Assembly (NCBI GenBank): GCA_036005125.1
Contig: DASYQV010000002.1
Coordinates: 1 to 36,031 of the forward strand
Source: DASYQV01 sp036005125
GTDB taxonomy: Bacteria; Acidobacteriota; Vicinamibacteria; Vicinamibacterales; UBA2999
DNA length: 36,031 bases
Direction: 5' to 3'
Numbering within the stretch: position 1 is the first letter of the stretch; each line of letters begins with the position of its first letter. A program made the position numbers and the translations under genes. The notes under the pieces are model-generated. The model was given only the letters and a program-made list of their open reading frames with translations. It did not search any database and was not told the DNA's origin. This document shows positions 15,458 to 24,485 of the stretch, one piece after another.

Positions 15458-18400
15458 TCAGCCCTCAACCTCCTCGAACCATCTCAACGCCTCCCTCCTC
15501 ACTTCCTCCGGCACCAGCGGGAAGGTTGAGAGCACATGCTCGAAGGCGGTGCGCGTGAGCCCGTAGAGCCGCGCCGCCAGCCCCTGCGCTTCGGCATACT
15601 CGTGGACGGTCTCGACGGGGACCTGGGACTCGGCGAGGCTGCGAGCGAGGGTCGCGAGCCGTGCGAACGCGGGGTGGGCTTCGGGCACCCGCGGAACGGG
15701 CAAGCGCGATATCAGCGTCGCTGTGACGTGCGTGTTCACGCGCAAGCGAATCAGGTAGTTGGCGACATAGCTGTTCAGAAGCGCGCAGAGCACGAGCTGG
15801 TGCTCCGGTGAGAGAAGCGTTTTGAGGCAGAAGAGCGTGTGCGTGGTCACGGCTCGCGCCGGAATCACGGCCGCGATGAGCGTCAGGCGGTTCGTCGCGC
15901 TGGCCACGTCGCGGTATGCGAGACGCCGACGCCGCGGAACACGGAGGCGCGCCGCCGCGGTTCGCGACAGCTCGTAGCGACACCCCGCGAGCGCGACGCG
16001 GAAGGGTTCGATCTGTTTACCCTCGACAACGACCCTCGCTGCGGGTTCGCCGGAGACCGGCACGAACGCATTCCGATCGTCGCTCGCGTTCAGCTCGCGC
16101 CCGAACTGCACGTTCCATCCGGCAGTCGACCCGAGCCACGGCACGTTCGCGGTGATCGCTTCAAGGATGTGCACATCGGACATGGTGACGAGTTCGGGAA
16201 TCCCGAGGTCGTCATCGCCCGAGACCCGTGACAGGAACGCGCGGGTCATCCTCACGGGGAAAGCGGCCGTCGACGTGTCGTCGAACGCGTCGAGCCGGTC
16301 GGGATCGCTCATACCGAACCGGCACGCGATGCGCTCCGTGGACCGTCCGGTGGTCGCCGTGACGAGCACGAAGCGGACGCTGCGGTGGATGGGAAAGATG
16401 CCGGCCCGGTTGTCGAGACCGAGGATCGAGTCCACGCCGGCGCGCTCGAACAGGTAACGGCGGAGCGGTGCGGAGCCGGCGTCGACCGCGACCCCCGACG
16501 GCAACACGAGGCCGATGCGGCCGCCGGGTTTCGTCAGTTGGAGGGCCCGCTCGACGAAGAGCTGATACCGGTTGACATGCGACCGGGCGTCTGCCGCGTA
16601 GATGCCCGAGCCGTGTGCGAACCCGACGAGCTGATGTGCGTCGGCGCGGCGCCCCCTGCGCTGTGCCGCGTTGCCGCTATCGCCGCGAATCATGTCCCAG
16701 GGTGGATTCCCGAGGACCGCATCGAAGCCCGCATCGGGCCGCCACGACCCGGCGTTGTCGTAGAAGACCTCGGGAAACTCCAGCGTCCAGTGCAGGAATC
16801 GGCGGTCGTGTGCGATTGCGGCCGCACGGTCCAGCCACGGACGACCGATCTCGGGCGGCAGGGTCGCTGTCGCTCCGAGCAGCGTGTCCGCGAGCTCCCG
16901 AAAGAGCGCCGCGTGCGGCGCGTCTCCCGGGTCCCAGAACCAGCAGGCGCACCAGAGATCGAGCACCGCTTTCCAACGCGACAGACCTGCGCCGTCGGTC
17001 TGCAATGCGGCAAGCGTTGACTCCTTGCGGCGCACGACCTCGACGCGATCGTCGCGTTCGGTGGCCAACCGCTCGCGCGTCGCGACGACATCCTGGAGGA
17101 CCTCGTTCACCCCGGCGCGCGCGAACAGCGGCAGCGACACACGTCCCGCGCCGCGGCGCCGTCCGGGTGGTTGTCGAGACACGTCGTCGAGCGTCGCACC
17201 CACCAGGCTGTCGCCGGCCACGAGGTGATGATCGAGGAACGTCAGCGGCCGATCGCCGGACAGCGTGGCCAGCCAGAGCGACAGGCGTCCGAGCTGCACG
17301 GCCATCGGGTTCAGGTCGGCCCCGAACAGACATCGCTGGCCGACATCACGTCGCAGCGTGATGCGATCCTCCATCGTGATATCGGCGGCATGCCAGTCGC
17401 CGGCGCGCACGAGCGCGGCTTCGGCGGCCGAGGCGAGATAGCGGCACGCGGAGACGAGGAACGCCCCGCTGCCCATTGCTGGGTCGAGCACGCGCAGACG
17501 AAGAATCTCGTCGGCCGTCCGATCGCGCACGAGCGGCGCCAGCGTGCGCCGGACGAGATAGTCCGTCAACGATCGCGGCGTATAGAAGGTGCCGCTGGCC
17601 TTCCGCAGGTCCCCGGTTCTCCCGAGCACGATCCGTGGGACGTGTCCGGCGCCCGTCTCGCGGACCGCTTCGTAATCGAGGACGTGCTCGTACACGGCGC
17701 CGAGCTGCTCGACGTCCAGATCGCGATAGGCAATACGGGCGCGACCCCTTTGACCGGCATTCGTGGTCGTGGTCACTGCCAGCATCGCGCGGCCCATCGC
17801 GTCATCGTCGATGCGGCCTCGCTCAGCAGCCGGGGTGTGCATGGGCGAGAACAGGCGGCCGTTGAACGCGGTGACGCGCAACTCGCCCGCGCGGCACCCT
17901 GCGTGCGCGAGGCGCGAGATGGCCTGGAGCGCCTGCCACACGCCGCGATAGCGCCCGCGCCCGATGAGGGTCGTGACGATCGACTCGATCGTGTAGCGAT
18001 CGCGGTAGATGGGATGCCAGACCGGAACCAACCCGCGCGCCTCGGCAAAGAGCAGAAACAGGACCCGATAGAGCACCGTGAGTGATTGTTCGAAGAGCGG
18101 CGGGAGCGCCATGGGACGGCGGCCGCGCGGCGCCCGGCGAGCGAGCGATTGAACGATGACCGTGAGCGCCTCGAGGACACCCGCGCCGAGTGACCGGCAG
18201 ACGCTGACGCCATGCCGGGCCGAGAGCTCCACCGCACGATCCAGCAGCGGGCTCGAGCCGGTCATCGCATATGCGCGTGCCAGGCTCCAGAACGCGGCGA
18301 GCGTATCGGCGTCGTGTGCGACCATGTCGAGATCGAACTCGAGAAAGTGTCGCGCCCACGTCCGCTGCGCATCGACGATGCGCCAGGCGACCCCGTTCGT

Positions 18401-18811
18401 GCAGACCGACCATCGCGCGTCCGTTCCAACGCCGGCCACGACCGCACTTCGCCATGACGTGTCCAGCGGTGACGCCCACGGTGTGACGATGACTGCCAGC
18501 GGAACGCCATCGGGCGTTTCGGCTATCAGATGAGAGCTCGATTCGATGTCGTGTCGCTGTTGGATCCGGTAGCCGAGCAGCGTCAGCAGAGGGATCGCGG
18601 CTGTGTCGACAATCGAGCGGACGGAGGCGGCCGGCCCGAGCTGCGCGTGCCGCTGGGCATTCCAGCGCTCGATCGTGCGCTGAATAGCCGGCATCGTCGG
18701 GTCCACAGCCGTGAGCGTCGGAAGCACGTCGCGGGCGAACGCCGCGCTGATCAGCCGCCCGCGGACGCCGGCGAGATGTCCTCCATGGCGTGGAGCGCGG
18801 AGGTCGATCAT
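15458..18811 (-). CDS. Large N6-adenine DNA methyltransferase (Eco57I/DrmMI-like)
   Basis: This 1117-residue protein methylates adenine in DNA. It has the class gamma order of motifs: GTFYTP (motif X, about 407-412), DPAMGSGAF (S-adenosylmethionine-binding motif I, about 443-451), and NPPW (catalytic motif IV, about 702-705). A long C-terminal part (about 760-1117) probably carries target recognition. The N-terminal 60-160 region looks like the restriction-nuclease-like domain of type IIG or type I enzymes (LLGYRIQQ, later CTNGVAWRI), but I cannot find its catalytic acidic and E-x-K residues. ATG 18811 overlaps the helicase stop (ATGA, 18808-18811). An in-frame extension upstream only shadows the helicase gene. 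The pair resembles DrmD-DrmMI of class 1 DISARM. A type IIG-like restriction system is an alternative. Confidence 0.88.
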   Translation of the reverse strand: MIDLRAPRHGGHLAGVRGRLISAAFARDVLPTLTAVDPTMPAIQRTIERWNAQRHAQLGPAASVRSIVDTAAIPLLTLLGYRIQQRHDIESSSHLIAETPDGVPLAVIVTPWASPLDTSWRSAVVAGVGTDARWSVCTNGVAWRIVDAQRTWARHFLEFDLDMVAHDADTLAAFWSLARAYAMTGSSPLLDRAVELSARHGVSVCRSLGAGVLEALTVIVQSLARRAPRGRRPMALPPLFEQSLTVLYRVLFLLFAEARGLVPVWHPIYRDRYTIESIVTTLIGRGRYRGVWQALQAISRLAHAGCRAGELRVTAFNGRLFSPMHTPAAERGRIDDDAMGRAMLAVTTTTNAGQRGRARIAYRDLDVEQLGAVYEHVLDYEAVRETGAGHVPRIVLGRTGDLRKASGTFYTPRSLTDYLVRRTLAPLVRDRTADEILRLRVLDPAMGSGAFLVSACRYLASAAEAALVRAGDWHAADITMEDRITLRRDVGQRCLFGADLNPMAVQLGRLSLWLATLSGDRPLTFLDHHLVAGDSLVGATLDDVSRQPPGRRRGAGRVSLPLFARAGVNEVLQDVVATRERLATERDDRVEVVRRKESTLAALQTDGAGLSRWKAVLDLWCACWFWDPGDAPHAALFRELADTLLGATATLPPEIGRPWLDRAAAIAHDRRFLHWTLEFPEVFYDNAGSWRPDAGFDAVLGNPPWDMIRGDSGNAAQRRGRRADAHQLVGFAHGSGIYAADARSHVNRYQLFVERALQLTKPGGRIGLVLPSGVAVDAGSAPLRRYLFERAGVDSILGLDNRAGIFPIHRSVRFVLVTATTGRSTERIACRFGMSDPDRLDAFDDTSTAAFPVRMTRAFLSRVSGDDDLGIPELVTMSDVHILEAITANVPWLGSTAGWNVQFGRELNASDDRNAFVPVSGEPAARVVVEGKQIEPFRVALAGCRYELSRTAAARLRVPRRRRLAYRDVASATNRLTLIAAVIPARAVTTHTLFCLKTLLSPEHQLVLCALLNSYVANYLIRLRVNTHVTATLISRLPVPRVPEAHPAFARLATLARSLAESQVPVETVHEYAEAQGLAARLYGLTRTAFEHVLSTFPLVPEEVRREALRWFEEVEG

Positions 18812-21345
18812 CGAGTCCGGACGAGCGCGAAAACGAGGTGCCGATCGCCCGGGCGCACCGGGAGGAGCCGCTGAAGCCCGTCGAGCCGTACGGTGGAGCG
18901 TTCGATTGCGAGGTCTGAGAGCCGGCGTTGCGCCTCGGCGTGCCTCAACGCCCGCCGGTCGAACAGCGCGGCCTGCACCAGTGGACGCGCGAGTCGTGCG
19001 TCCCGGTCGCGCAGCATGCGAAGGATCGCCCGCTCGCGCGCCGACAGTCGCTCGCATGCCGGACCAGCGTCGACGGTCACGCGCGCACATTCGCGCTCGT
19101 GCGCGCCGACCGACGCGGCCGCCAACTGGAGCGCCAGATGCTGGTGCAACCACGCCAACCACTCGCGCAGGTCGGCGGTGCGCGTGAGAGACGGCGACCT
19201 CCGCGTCTGTACGGCCGGCGCAACGATCGTGTCCCACGCGACGTTGCCGTCGGCATCGACAAACAGGAGGCGTATCGCCCAGTGGACGGACGTATCGCCG
19301 TCCCCGCGCACCGCAGCCGCGACTCCCTGCGGCCTGCCCGGTGTGGATGCGGCCGCGGAGCGCGCGGCTTCAGCCGCGTGGCGGCTGTGCTGTGGTGGTC
19401 CGCTTCGGATGTGCGACGGGCTCGCGAGCGCCCGGACGATCTGGAGCCGTTCGACTTCCCGTTTGGCCTCGTCCCGAAGATCGAGGCTTGCGACGCCGGC
19501 GTTCGTTGCGTCGGACGTCGACGAAAGCGCTTCGGTCACGCGCTCGAGACGTTCACGAAACCGCGCGGTTATCGATTCTTCGATGGTGTTGCGCGCGACG
19601 AGCGTCACGGCGTGCACGCGAGCTCGTTGTCCGAGCCGGTCGACGCGTCCTACGCGCTGCTCGAACCGCAGCGGCGTCCAGGGCACTTCGAGGTTGACAA
19701 CGAGCCGGCAGCGATGATGAAGGTTCAATCCTTCGCTGGCCGCGTCGGTTGCCAGCAGCAACGGAGCGCCGCCGCTCGTGAATCGGCCGAGCTCCGCCGC
19801 ACGTTCCGCCGCACTCAGGCCGCCGTGCAGGCGTGCTGCAGGTGCTGCGCGGCACACATCGCTTCTGTCGAACGCGCGTGCAAGCCGCTCGAGTGTGTCG
19901 CGATACTCCGTGAACACGATCGCTCGCTCACGCGTGCGCCGCAGGAAGCGAGCGATCGCGGCGATCTTCGTCTCGTACGCTTCGGCGGCGTGGGCCAGGA
20001 CGAGCAGCCGCTCCAGCCATCGGCGTTCAGCGCTGGAATCCGCGAGGCCCGGCGCGGCAAGCTCGGTCCCAGGCTCCTCGTCGTCACTCGTGGTCACCTC
20101 GTCCAGCGGAAGGGAGAGTTGGATCTCGGGTGGCGAGGCGGCGTTTTCGAGCAGGGCCATCCGCCGCTCGACCGATCGGGCGAACGAGGCCGCGCTGGAG
20201 CACGCCCGCCGCGCCAGTACGTTCATAGCAAGGTGCGCCGCGGCAGCCGTGGATTCAGGCGCATCGCGCCCCACATGCCGGATGTAGGCGGCGAGCGCTG
20301 TGTGCATCCGGCGCTCCGCCTCCGAGGGACCAATTCGAAGCAGACAGACTCGACGCGACGTCTGCACGCCGGCGTCCGAGCGGGTGCGGCGAAAGAGCAG
20401 GACGTCGTCGCCGTCGTCGAGTTGTCCGAGCGAGCAAAGGCGCTCGAAGGCTCGAGGGTCGCCGGTGTGAGGCGTGGCGGTGAGCATGGCCACGCGGCGG
20501 CCGCGCGAGGCGATCTGTCCCGCTGCCGTCGTCCGATCCGACCTGCCGCTCAACCCGTGCACTTCGTCGAACACGACGAGGTCCCACACGAGCGGTTCGA
20601 GCGCGCGGATGACGTCGGCGCGCTTCACGAAGTCGATTGACGTGATGGCGACGCTCGCGATTGCCCATGGGTTGATGCCGGAGGGGAGTCGTGCGGTCGC
20701 ACGGGCCAGCCCCGCTGCGTCGATGATGTCCGCGTCGACCGCGAAGCGTGCGTGCAGCTCGTCGCGCCACTGTTCGCGCAGTCCGGCGGGCGTGACGATG
20801 AGGATGCGAGCGTCGCGTTCCCGGGCGAGGAGTTCGGCAATCATCAGGCCGGCCTGGACGGTCTTGCCGAGTCCCACTTCGTCGGCAAGCAGGAAGCGGC
20901 AAGCGTGGCCCCGCGCCATGGCCATCGCCGGCTCGAGCTGGAATGGCAGCAACGCAATGTCTGCGCGTGCGGCGGCACGCAGCGAGGTCCATGAGGGGGT
21001 CGTGGAGGCGAGCGCGTCGCGCGCGATGCGAGCGAGCGCTGACGGGTGGACGATGCGGGGAAGCGCGGGGTGGGGCGGGAGACGGTCGGTTGGCTCAAAC
21101 GGCAGCAGGACGCGCCAGGTCAGGCCGGCGTTGTGGGTGTCGGCGCCGGCGACCTCCAGCACGCCGCAGCCGTCGTAGGCGGTGTAGTGCAGGACCTTCC
21201 AGCGCTCGCCCCGGATGCGGACGGCTTCACCAGGACCCCATGGGTGGGTGTTGGACACGGTGCCCTGCGGTGCACCGTGCATTCCAGGCTGCAACAGGCC
21301 CGATTCCGCGACGCGCGTGTGGCAACGGCGCGGAAACTGCCACAT
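18808..21345 (-). CDS. SNF2/helicase-superfamily 2 ATPase (DrmD-like)
   Basis: This 845-residue DNA-dependent ATPase has the two RecA-like domains of SNF2 helicases. Motif I is DEVGLGKT (about 155-162). Motif II is DEVH (about 260-263). Motif III is TATPHTGD. The C-terminal motifs are ATDAASEGLNL and the QRVGRVDRLGQ arginine finger. An N-terminal segment (about 37-85, GEAVRIRGERW followed by beta-rich sequence) precedes the helicase core, as in DISARM DrmD. It would translocate on or remodel DNA for the methyltransferase encoded immediately downstream with a four-base overlap. The start is uncertain: an ATG at 21345 is used, and ATG 21282 or GTG about 21258 would still keep all domains. Upstream lies a GGTCTGACC array. 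No DrmA, DrmB or DrmC gene is in the window. Confidence 0.87.
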   Translation of the reverse strand: MWQFPRRCHTRVAESGLLQPGMHGAPQGTVSNTHPWGPGEAVRIRGERWKVLHYTAYDGCGVLEVAGADTHNAGLTWRVLLPFEPTDRLPPHPALPRIVHPSALARIARDALASTTPSWTSLRAAARADIALLPFQLEPAMAMARGHACRFLLADEVGLGKTVQAGLMIAELLARERDARILIVTPAGLREQWRDELHARFAVDADIIDAAGLARATARLPSGINPWAIASVAITSIDFVKRADVIRALEPLVWDLVVFDEVHGLSGRSDRTTAAGQIASRGRRVAMLTATPHTGDPRAFERLCSLGQLDDGDDVLLFRRTRSDAGVQTSRRVCLLRIGPSEAERRMHTALAAYIRHVGRDAPESTAAAAHLAMNVLARRACSSAASFARSVERRMALLENAASPPEIQLSLPLDEVTTSDDEEPGTELAAPGLADSSAERRWLERLLVLAHAAEAYETKIAAIARFLRRTRERAIVFTEYRDTLERLARAFDRSDVCRAAPAARLHGGLSAAERAAELGRFTSGGAPLLLATDAASEGLNLHHRCRLVVNLEVPWTPLRFEQRVGRVDRLGQRARVHAVTLVARNTIEESITARFRERLERVTEALSSTSDATNAGVASLDLRDEAKREVERLQIVRALASPSHIRSGPPQHSRHAAEAARSAAASTPGRPQGVAAAVRGDGDTSVHWAIRLLFVDADGNVAWDTIVAPAVQTRRSPSLTRTADLREWLAWLHQHLALQLAAASVGAHERECARVTVDAGPACERLSARERAILRMLRDRDARLARPLVQAALFDRRALRHAEAQRRLSDLAIERSTVRLDGLQRLLPVRPGDRHLVFALVRTR

Positions 21346-21397
21346 GCCGCTCGGTCCCGCCTTGCTGATCCTGCCACGCGCCTCGCGGTCAGCACGT

Positions 21398-21515
21398 CAT
21401 TGACACGGATCGAGTCAAGGCCTTGAGTCGACCCGTCACCAGGGTCTGACCCCGTTCTGACCCCGGTCTGACCCCGGTCTGACCCCGGTCTGACCCCGAT
21501 CTGACCCCGATCTGG
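21398..21515. repeat. GGTCTGACCCC repeat element, copy 2
   Basis: Positions 21421-21446 are identical to 1404-1429 (begins CCTTGAGTCGACCC, ends ACCAGGGTC). About six tandem GGTCTGACCCC-type units follow to 21515. The preceding 23 bases (21398-21420) match the reverse complement of 1381-1403 at 22 of 23 positions, so this segment is flipped relative to copy 1. The element separates the start of the helicase gene from the end of the M14 peptidase gene, both on minus. Confidence 0.88.
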
Positions 21516-21518
21516 CCC

Positions 21519-24122
21519 TCAGCGGACGGAGGTGTGGATCGCGTTGAAGAGGAGGCGGAACGTGGCGTGCGTCTGCGCACGGTGCTGGGCCCGGAACCCT
21601 AAGAGGACGGCGCGGCCCAGACCGACGCGCGCGTTCAACACCGCGCCGCGGCCGGCGATGACGCGTTCGCCCTCGAGCCACCCGCTCAGCAGCACGTCAC
21701 GGGCCGCGTACCGGCCCACGACCTCGAGAGACGACGGCTGCACGCCCGGCCCCCCGTGGCCGTCAGTCGGCGACGGCCGCTCGACGTTGTACGCGGCACT
21801 GTACGCGAAGAACGCCGCCGTGCTCGACGACATGCCGAACGCCAGCGGGTTGCTCGCATCGAGCTCGAGTGAGAGGATCGACCCCGGACAGAAGAATTCG
21901 CTTCCCCCCGCCGACTGCGTCACGTCGGTCACCGGGAGGTTGAGCATGCTGATCGCGAGCGCGCTCGACGAGTCGAGCGTTATCAGCGTGCCGCCCGCCT
22001 CGACGAACGCCTTCAACGCGTACGCACCGTCCTCGCCGATTCCGCCCGTGTAATCGTCCGGCATCGCGCCGGGAGGATTGCCCGTCAGGATCCGGTCGGG
22101 CGTCAGGTCCGGAAGAACGACGACGTCGTACCTCGCGCGCAGATTGCCCCGGCGAAGCTCCGCGTCGTGGACGGACGTAAACGGGAACTCATACTGCTCG
22201 AGGAGCCACCGGGTCCAGCCCTCGTCGATGTTCTCCACCCACGGGCGGTACAGCGCAACCCGCGGCCGTCCGAGCGGGAGCAAGCCACCCGGCAGCTTCC
22301 CGCGCGCGCCGGTCGCGCGGAGACCGAGCTGCCGCGAAATCTGTTGAACGATGTTTTCCGCGGCCCTCGAGTGCTCCACAACGATCGAACCCGCGGGATA
22401 CGTGTGGCCCTGCACCTCGAGCCGGTCGGTGAGCCACGCCGGTTTGAGACCGGCCGCCAGAAGCCGGTTCACGGCAATCGAGCCGCCGTTGCCGCGCGCC
22501 TCCACGACGAAGTACGACGGCCTCCGGTCACCCCAGACCTGTGCCGGCGCGATTGTTGCGCGTTCGAGCCGCTCCATCGCGGGAAGCTCGAACCGGCCCT
22601 CAATCGTCGTGACCGCGACTCCCATCTGGTAAGGCAAGGTCCAGGCGGCCACATCGTACGGCCGCTCCGCGGGAGCGCCGGGCGCGGTTCGTCGCACCGG
22701 GTACTGCTGCCGCTCCAACAGCGTCTTCGCATAGGCGCGGAAGGGCTGCGCCATGAGCACGACGTCCGTACCGGCGGGGTACGTCTCGCTTCCCGCGCGG
22801 AATTCCTCAATCGCGCGGTGTATTTCAACGCCGCCATCGATGAGGACGTTCTGCAGCCGTGCGGCCGCGTGCATGTCGTGCTGCTCGGGCGGAATCACGA
22901 ACGCGAACGGCCCCCCGGCGTTCCCGCGCTCGACCGCCCGCCACCCCATCGTGTAGAAGTTCTGCACAATCTCGCGCCGGTACTTCCCGACGCCGGTAAT
23001 CAGGCCGTACGCCGCTGACAGCTCGTAATCCACGATGTCGCGGAGGCGCCAGACGCCGCCAGGCCACGGGTTCGGGAAATTGACTTGCGCGCGGTACTCG
23101 GGCAATCCGCGCGGCGTCCCCTGCAATTCCGCCGGCGGCACGTTGATCGGATTGGCGAGGCGGGCACTCGCCACCTCGGACAGGATGCACACGGTGTTGT
23201 GGCCGAGCGGCGCCGAGTCCTCGTAGCCCGGCCAGTAATAGTCGTAAATCGCGTTCTGAACGACGCCCGAGCGGCCGTCCTCCTCCATGCGCAGCGCGAT
23301 CGCGTGCCCGAGCAATCCGGCCGTCCGCCAGATCAGCGGATCGTAGTTCGGGTCGATCGGGTCGTAATTCGGGGGCACGAAGAATCGCGGTCCTCGCGAG
23401 CCCATCTGGTGCATCGTCAGAAACACCTGCGGGTGCCATTCGCCGTACAGAAATCTCGCGAGGGCGCGGTTCTCGGTGAGATTGAGCATGAACGCGTCGC
23501 GGTTGATATCGTGGCCCGCGTACTTGTGATACAGCCACGGCATGGGGCTGCTTTCGAACGGCGACCCCCGGTGCTGTCTGAACCAGTCGACAACGAGAAC
23601 ATGGCCATCGGGATTGAGCGAGGGAAACAGGACCACGACAACGTCACGAAGCGCCTGGAGGAGCACCGGGTCCTCGGTGGTCGCCAGCGTGTAGAGCAGC
23701 TCGTTGGCGGCCTGCGTCGCGCCCACCTCGGTTGCGTGAATACTCGCGCCGATCGCGATGATGGCGGTCTGGTTCGCGGCAATGGCTCTGGCCGCCTCCG
23801 GCGTGAGGGTGCGCGGGTTGCCAAGCCGCCCGTTCGCCGCCTTGATGGCGTCGAGGCGCGCGATGTTTTCGGGCACCGAGATGATTGCGGCAATCATCCG
23901 GTTGCCCTCGGTCGTCGCGCCGATGTCTATGAGCTCCACGCGATTCGACGCGATTGCGACCCGTTCGAAGTAGTCGCGAATCTGCGCCCAACTGGCTATC
24001 TCGCCATCGGCTCCCATCCGGAACCCGAAGAACGCCTCGGGCGATGGCACCTCGGAAAACGCGAACGACGCCCGGAGAACCAGGACGACGCACAGAACAA
24101 CGCTGCGAACGGCGCAAGGCAT
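21519..24122 (-). CDS. Secreted M14-family zinc carboxypeptidase with C-terminal extension
   Basis: The 867-residue product begins with a signal peptide (about 1-23, VVLCVVLVLRASFAFS), so it acts outside the cytoplasm. The zinc peptidase domain occupies about 40-330: zinc ligands His129 and Glu132 in SIHATEVG, substrate-binding Asn-Arg in GHDINRD (about 207-208), and the third zinc ligand His238 in TMHQMG. The C-terminal half carries a ThuA or glutamine-amidotransferase-like domain near 640-740 (YDVVVLPDLTPD, then ALKAFVEAGGTLITLDSS). This resembles large M14 proteins of Acidobacteria and Bacteroidetes that digest peptides or peptidoglycan-derived material. The catalytic general-base glutamate was not placed with certainty. 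The ATG at 24122 gives the signal peptide. Its stop is at the edge of the GGTCTGACC element. It may be scavenging peptides, with specificity unknown. Confidence 0.9.
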   Translation of the reverse strand: MPCAVRSVVLCVVLVLRASFAFSEVPSPEAFFGFRMGADGEIASWAQIRDYFERVAIASNRVELIDIGATTEGNRMIAAIISVPENIARLDAIKAANGRLGNPRTLTPEAARAIAANQTAIIAIGASIHATEVGATQAANELLYTLATTEDPVLLQALRDVVVVLFPSLNPDGHVLVVDWFRQHRGSPFESSPMPWLYHKYAGHDINRDAFMLNLTENRALARFLYGEWHPQVFLTMHQMGSRGPRFFVPPNYDPIDPNYDPLIWRTAGLLGHAIALRMEEDGRSGVVQNAIYDYYWPGYEDSAPLGHNTVCILSEVASARLANPINVPPAELQGTPRGLPEYRAQVNFPNPWPGGVWRLRDIVDYELSAAYGLITGVGKYRREIVQNFYTMGWRAVERGNAGGPFAFVIPPEQHDMHAAARLQNVLIDGGVEIHRAIEEFRAGSETYPAGTDVVLMAQPFRAYAKTLLERQQYPVRRTAPGAPAERPYDVAAWTLPYQMGVAVTTIEGRFELPAMERLERATIAPAQVWGDRRPSYFVVEARGNGGSIAVNRLLAAGLKPAWLTDRLEVQGHTYPAGSIVVEHSRAAENIVQQISRQLGLRATGARGKLPGGLLPLGRPRVALYRPWVENIDEGWTRWLLEQYEFPFTSVHDAELRRGNLRARYDVVVLPDLTPDRILTGNPPGAMPDDYTGGIGEDGAYALKAFVEAGGTLITLDSSSALAISMLNLPVTDVTQSAGGSEFFCPGSILSLELDASNPLAFGMSSSTAAFFAYSAAYNVERPSPTDGHGGPGVQPSSLEVVGRYAARDVLLSGWLEGERVIAGRGAVLNARVGLGRAVLLGFRAQHRAQTHATFRLLFNAIHTSVR

Positions 24123-24130
24123 GCTAGTGA

Positions 24131-24224
24131 TTCTAGTCGTTCTCGGTTCCTGGTTCTCACTTCTCGGTTCGTGTTCCCCTTCTGCGTTCGGTTCCGGGTT
24201 CTAAGTTCGAGGTTCGGGGTTCGG
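24131..24224. repeat. GGTTC/GAACC degenerate array overlapping the 3' end of smr
   Basis: About twelve degenerate heptamers around TCGGTTC or GGGTTC run between the M14 gene and the Smr gene, without an obvious inverted half. The last units from 24204 to 24224 encode the final residues (PNPEPRT) of the Smr-domain protein, so the repeat reaches into coding sequence and may have altered or lengthened the C-terminus. Confidence 0.75.
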
Positions 24225-24485
24225 CGACTCGTCTCTCAACCGCGCCACTGTCGCCCCGAGATGCGATTCGGGTGCGTCCCAGAATTCCGCGACGAGCGGG
24301 TGCCGATCGAGCGCCTGCTGCACGATGCCACGCTGCACGCCGCGCCCGCGGCCGTGGACGAGGCGAACCTCGCGCAGGCCCGCCGCGTGCGCGGCGTTCA
24401 CGTACTCGTCCACAACGGATTTGATGTCGCGGGGTGCGAAGGCGTGCAGATCCAGCGAGCCTTCGATCGGGACGTGATAAGTCAC
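24201..24485 (-). CDS. Smr-domain protein
   Basis: The 94-residue product is a stand-alone Smr (small MutS-related) domain. Family members are nucleic-acid endonucleases acting on branched DNA or on stalled-ribosome mRNA. Signature LDLHAFAPRD (about 11-20) and VRLVHGRGRGVQRG (about 40-53) match the Smr LDLHG and HGxG motifs, and they include the conserved H-G-R-G nuclease loop. The start is GTG at 24485, four bases overlapping the queF stop (GTGA, 24482-24485), so it is translationally coupled. A longer open frame upstream is only queF shadow. The C-terminus runs into a GAACC repeat array. Its exact substrate is unknown. Confidence 0.85.
   Translation of the reverse strand: MTYHVPIEGSLDLHAFAPRDIKSVVDEYVNAAHAAGLREVRLVHGRGRGVQRGIVQQALDRHPLVAEFWDAPESHLGATVARLRDESPNPEPRT

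Noticed and set aside
18812..19237. N-terminal extension of the methyltransferase frame
   Set aside because: These 142 codons are Arg/Ala-rich and lie fully inside the helicase gene in another frame. The ATGA overlap at 18808-18811 gives a natural start.
15458..21345. BREX system (PglX-type methyltransferase)
   Set aside because: There is no PglZ, BrxC or BrxL nearby, and the partner is a SNF2-type helicase, which fits DISARM-like pairs better.
21398..21515. CRISPR array
   Set aside because: The repeats are only about 11 bases, contiguous and degenerate, with no regular unique spacers. The same holds for the other arrays in the window.
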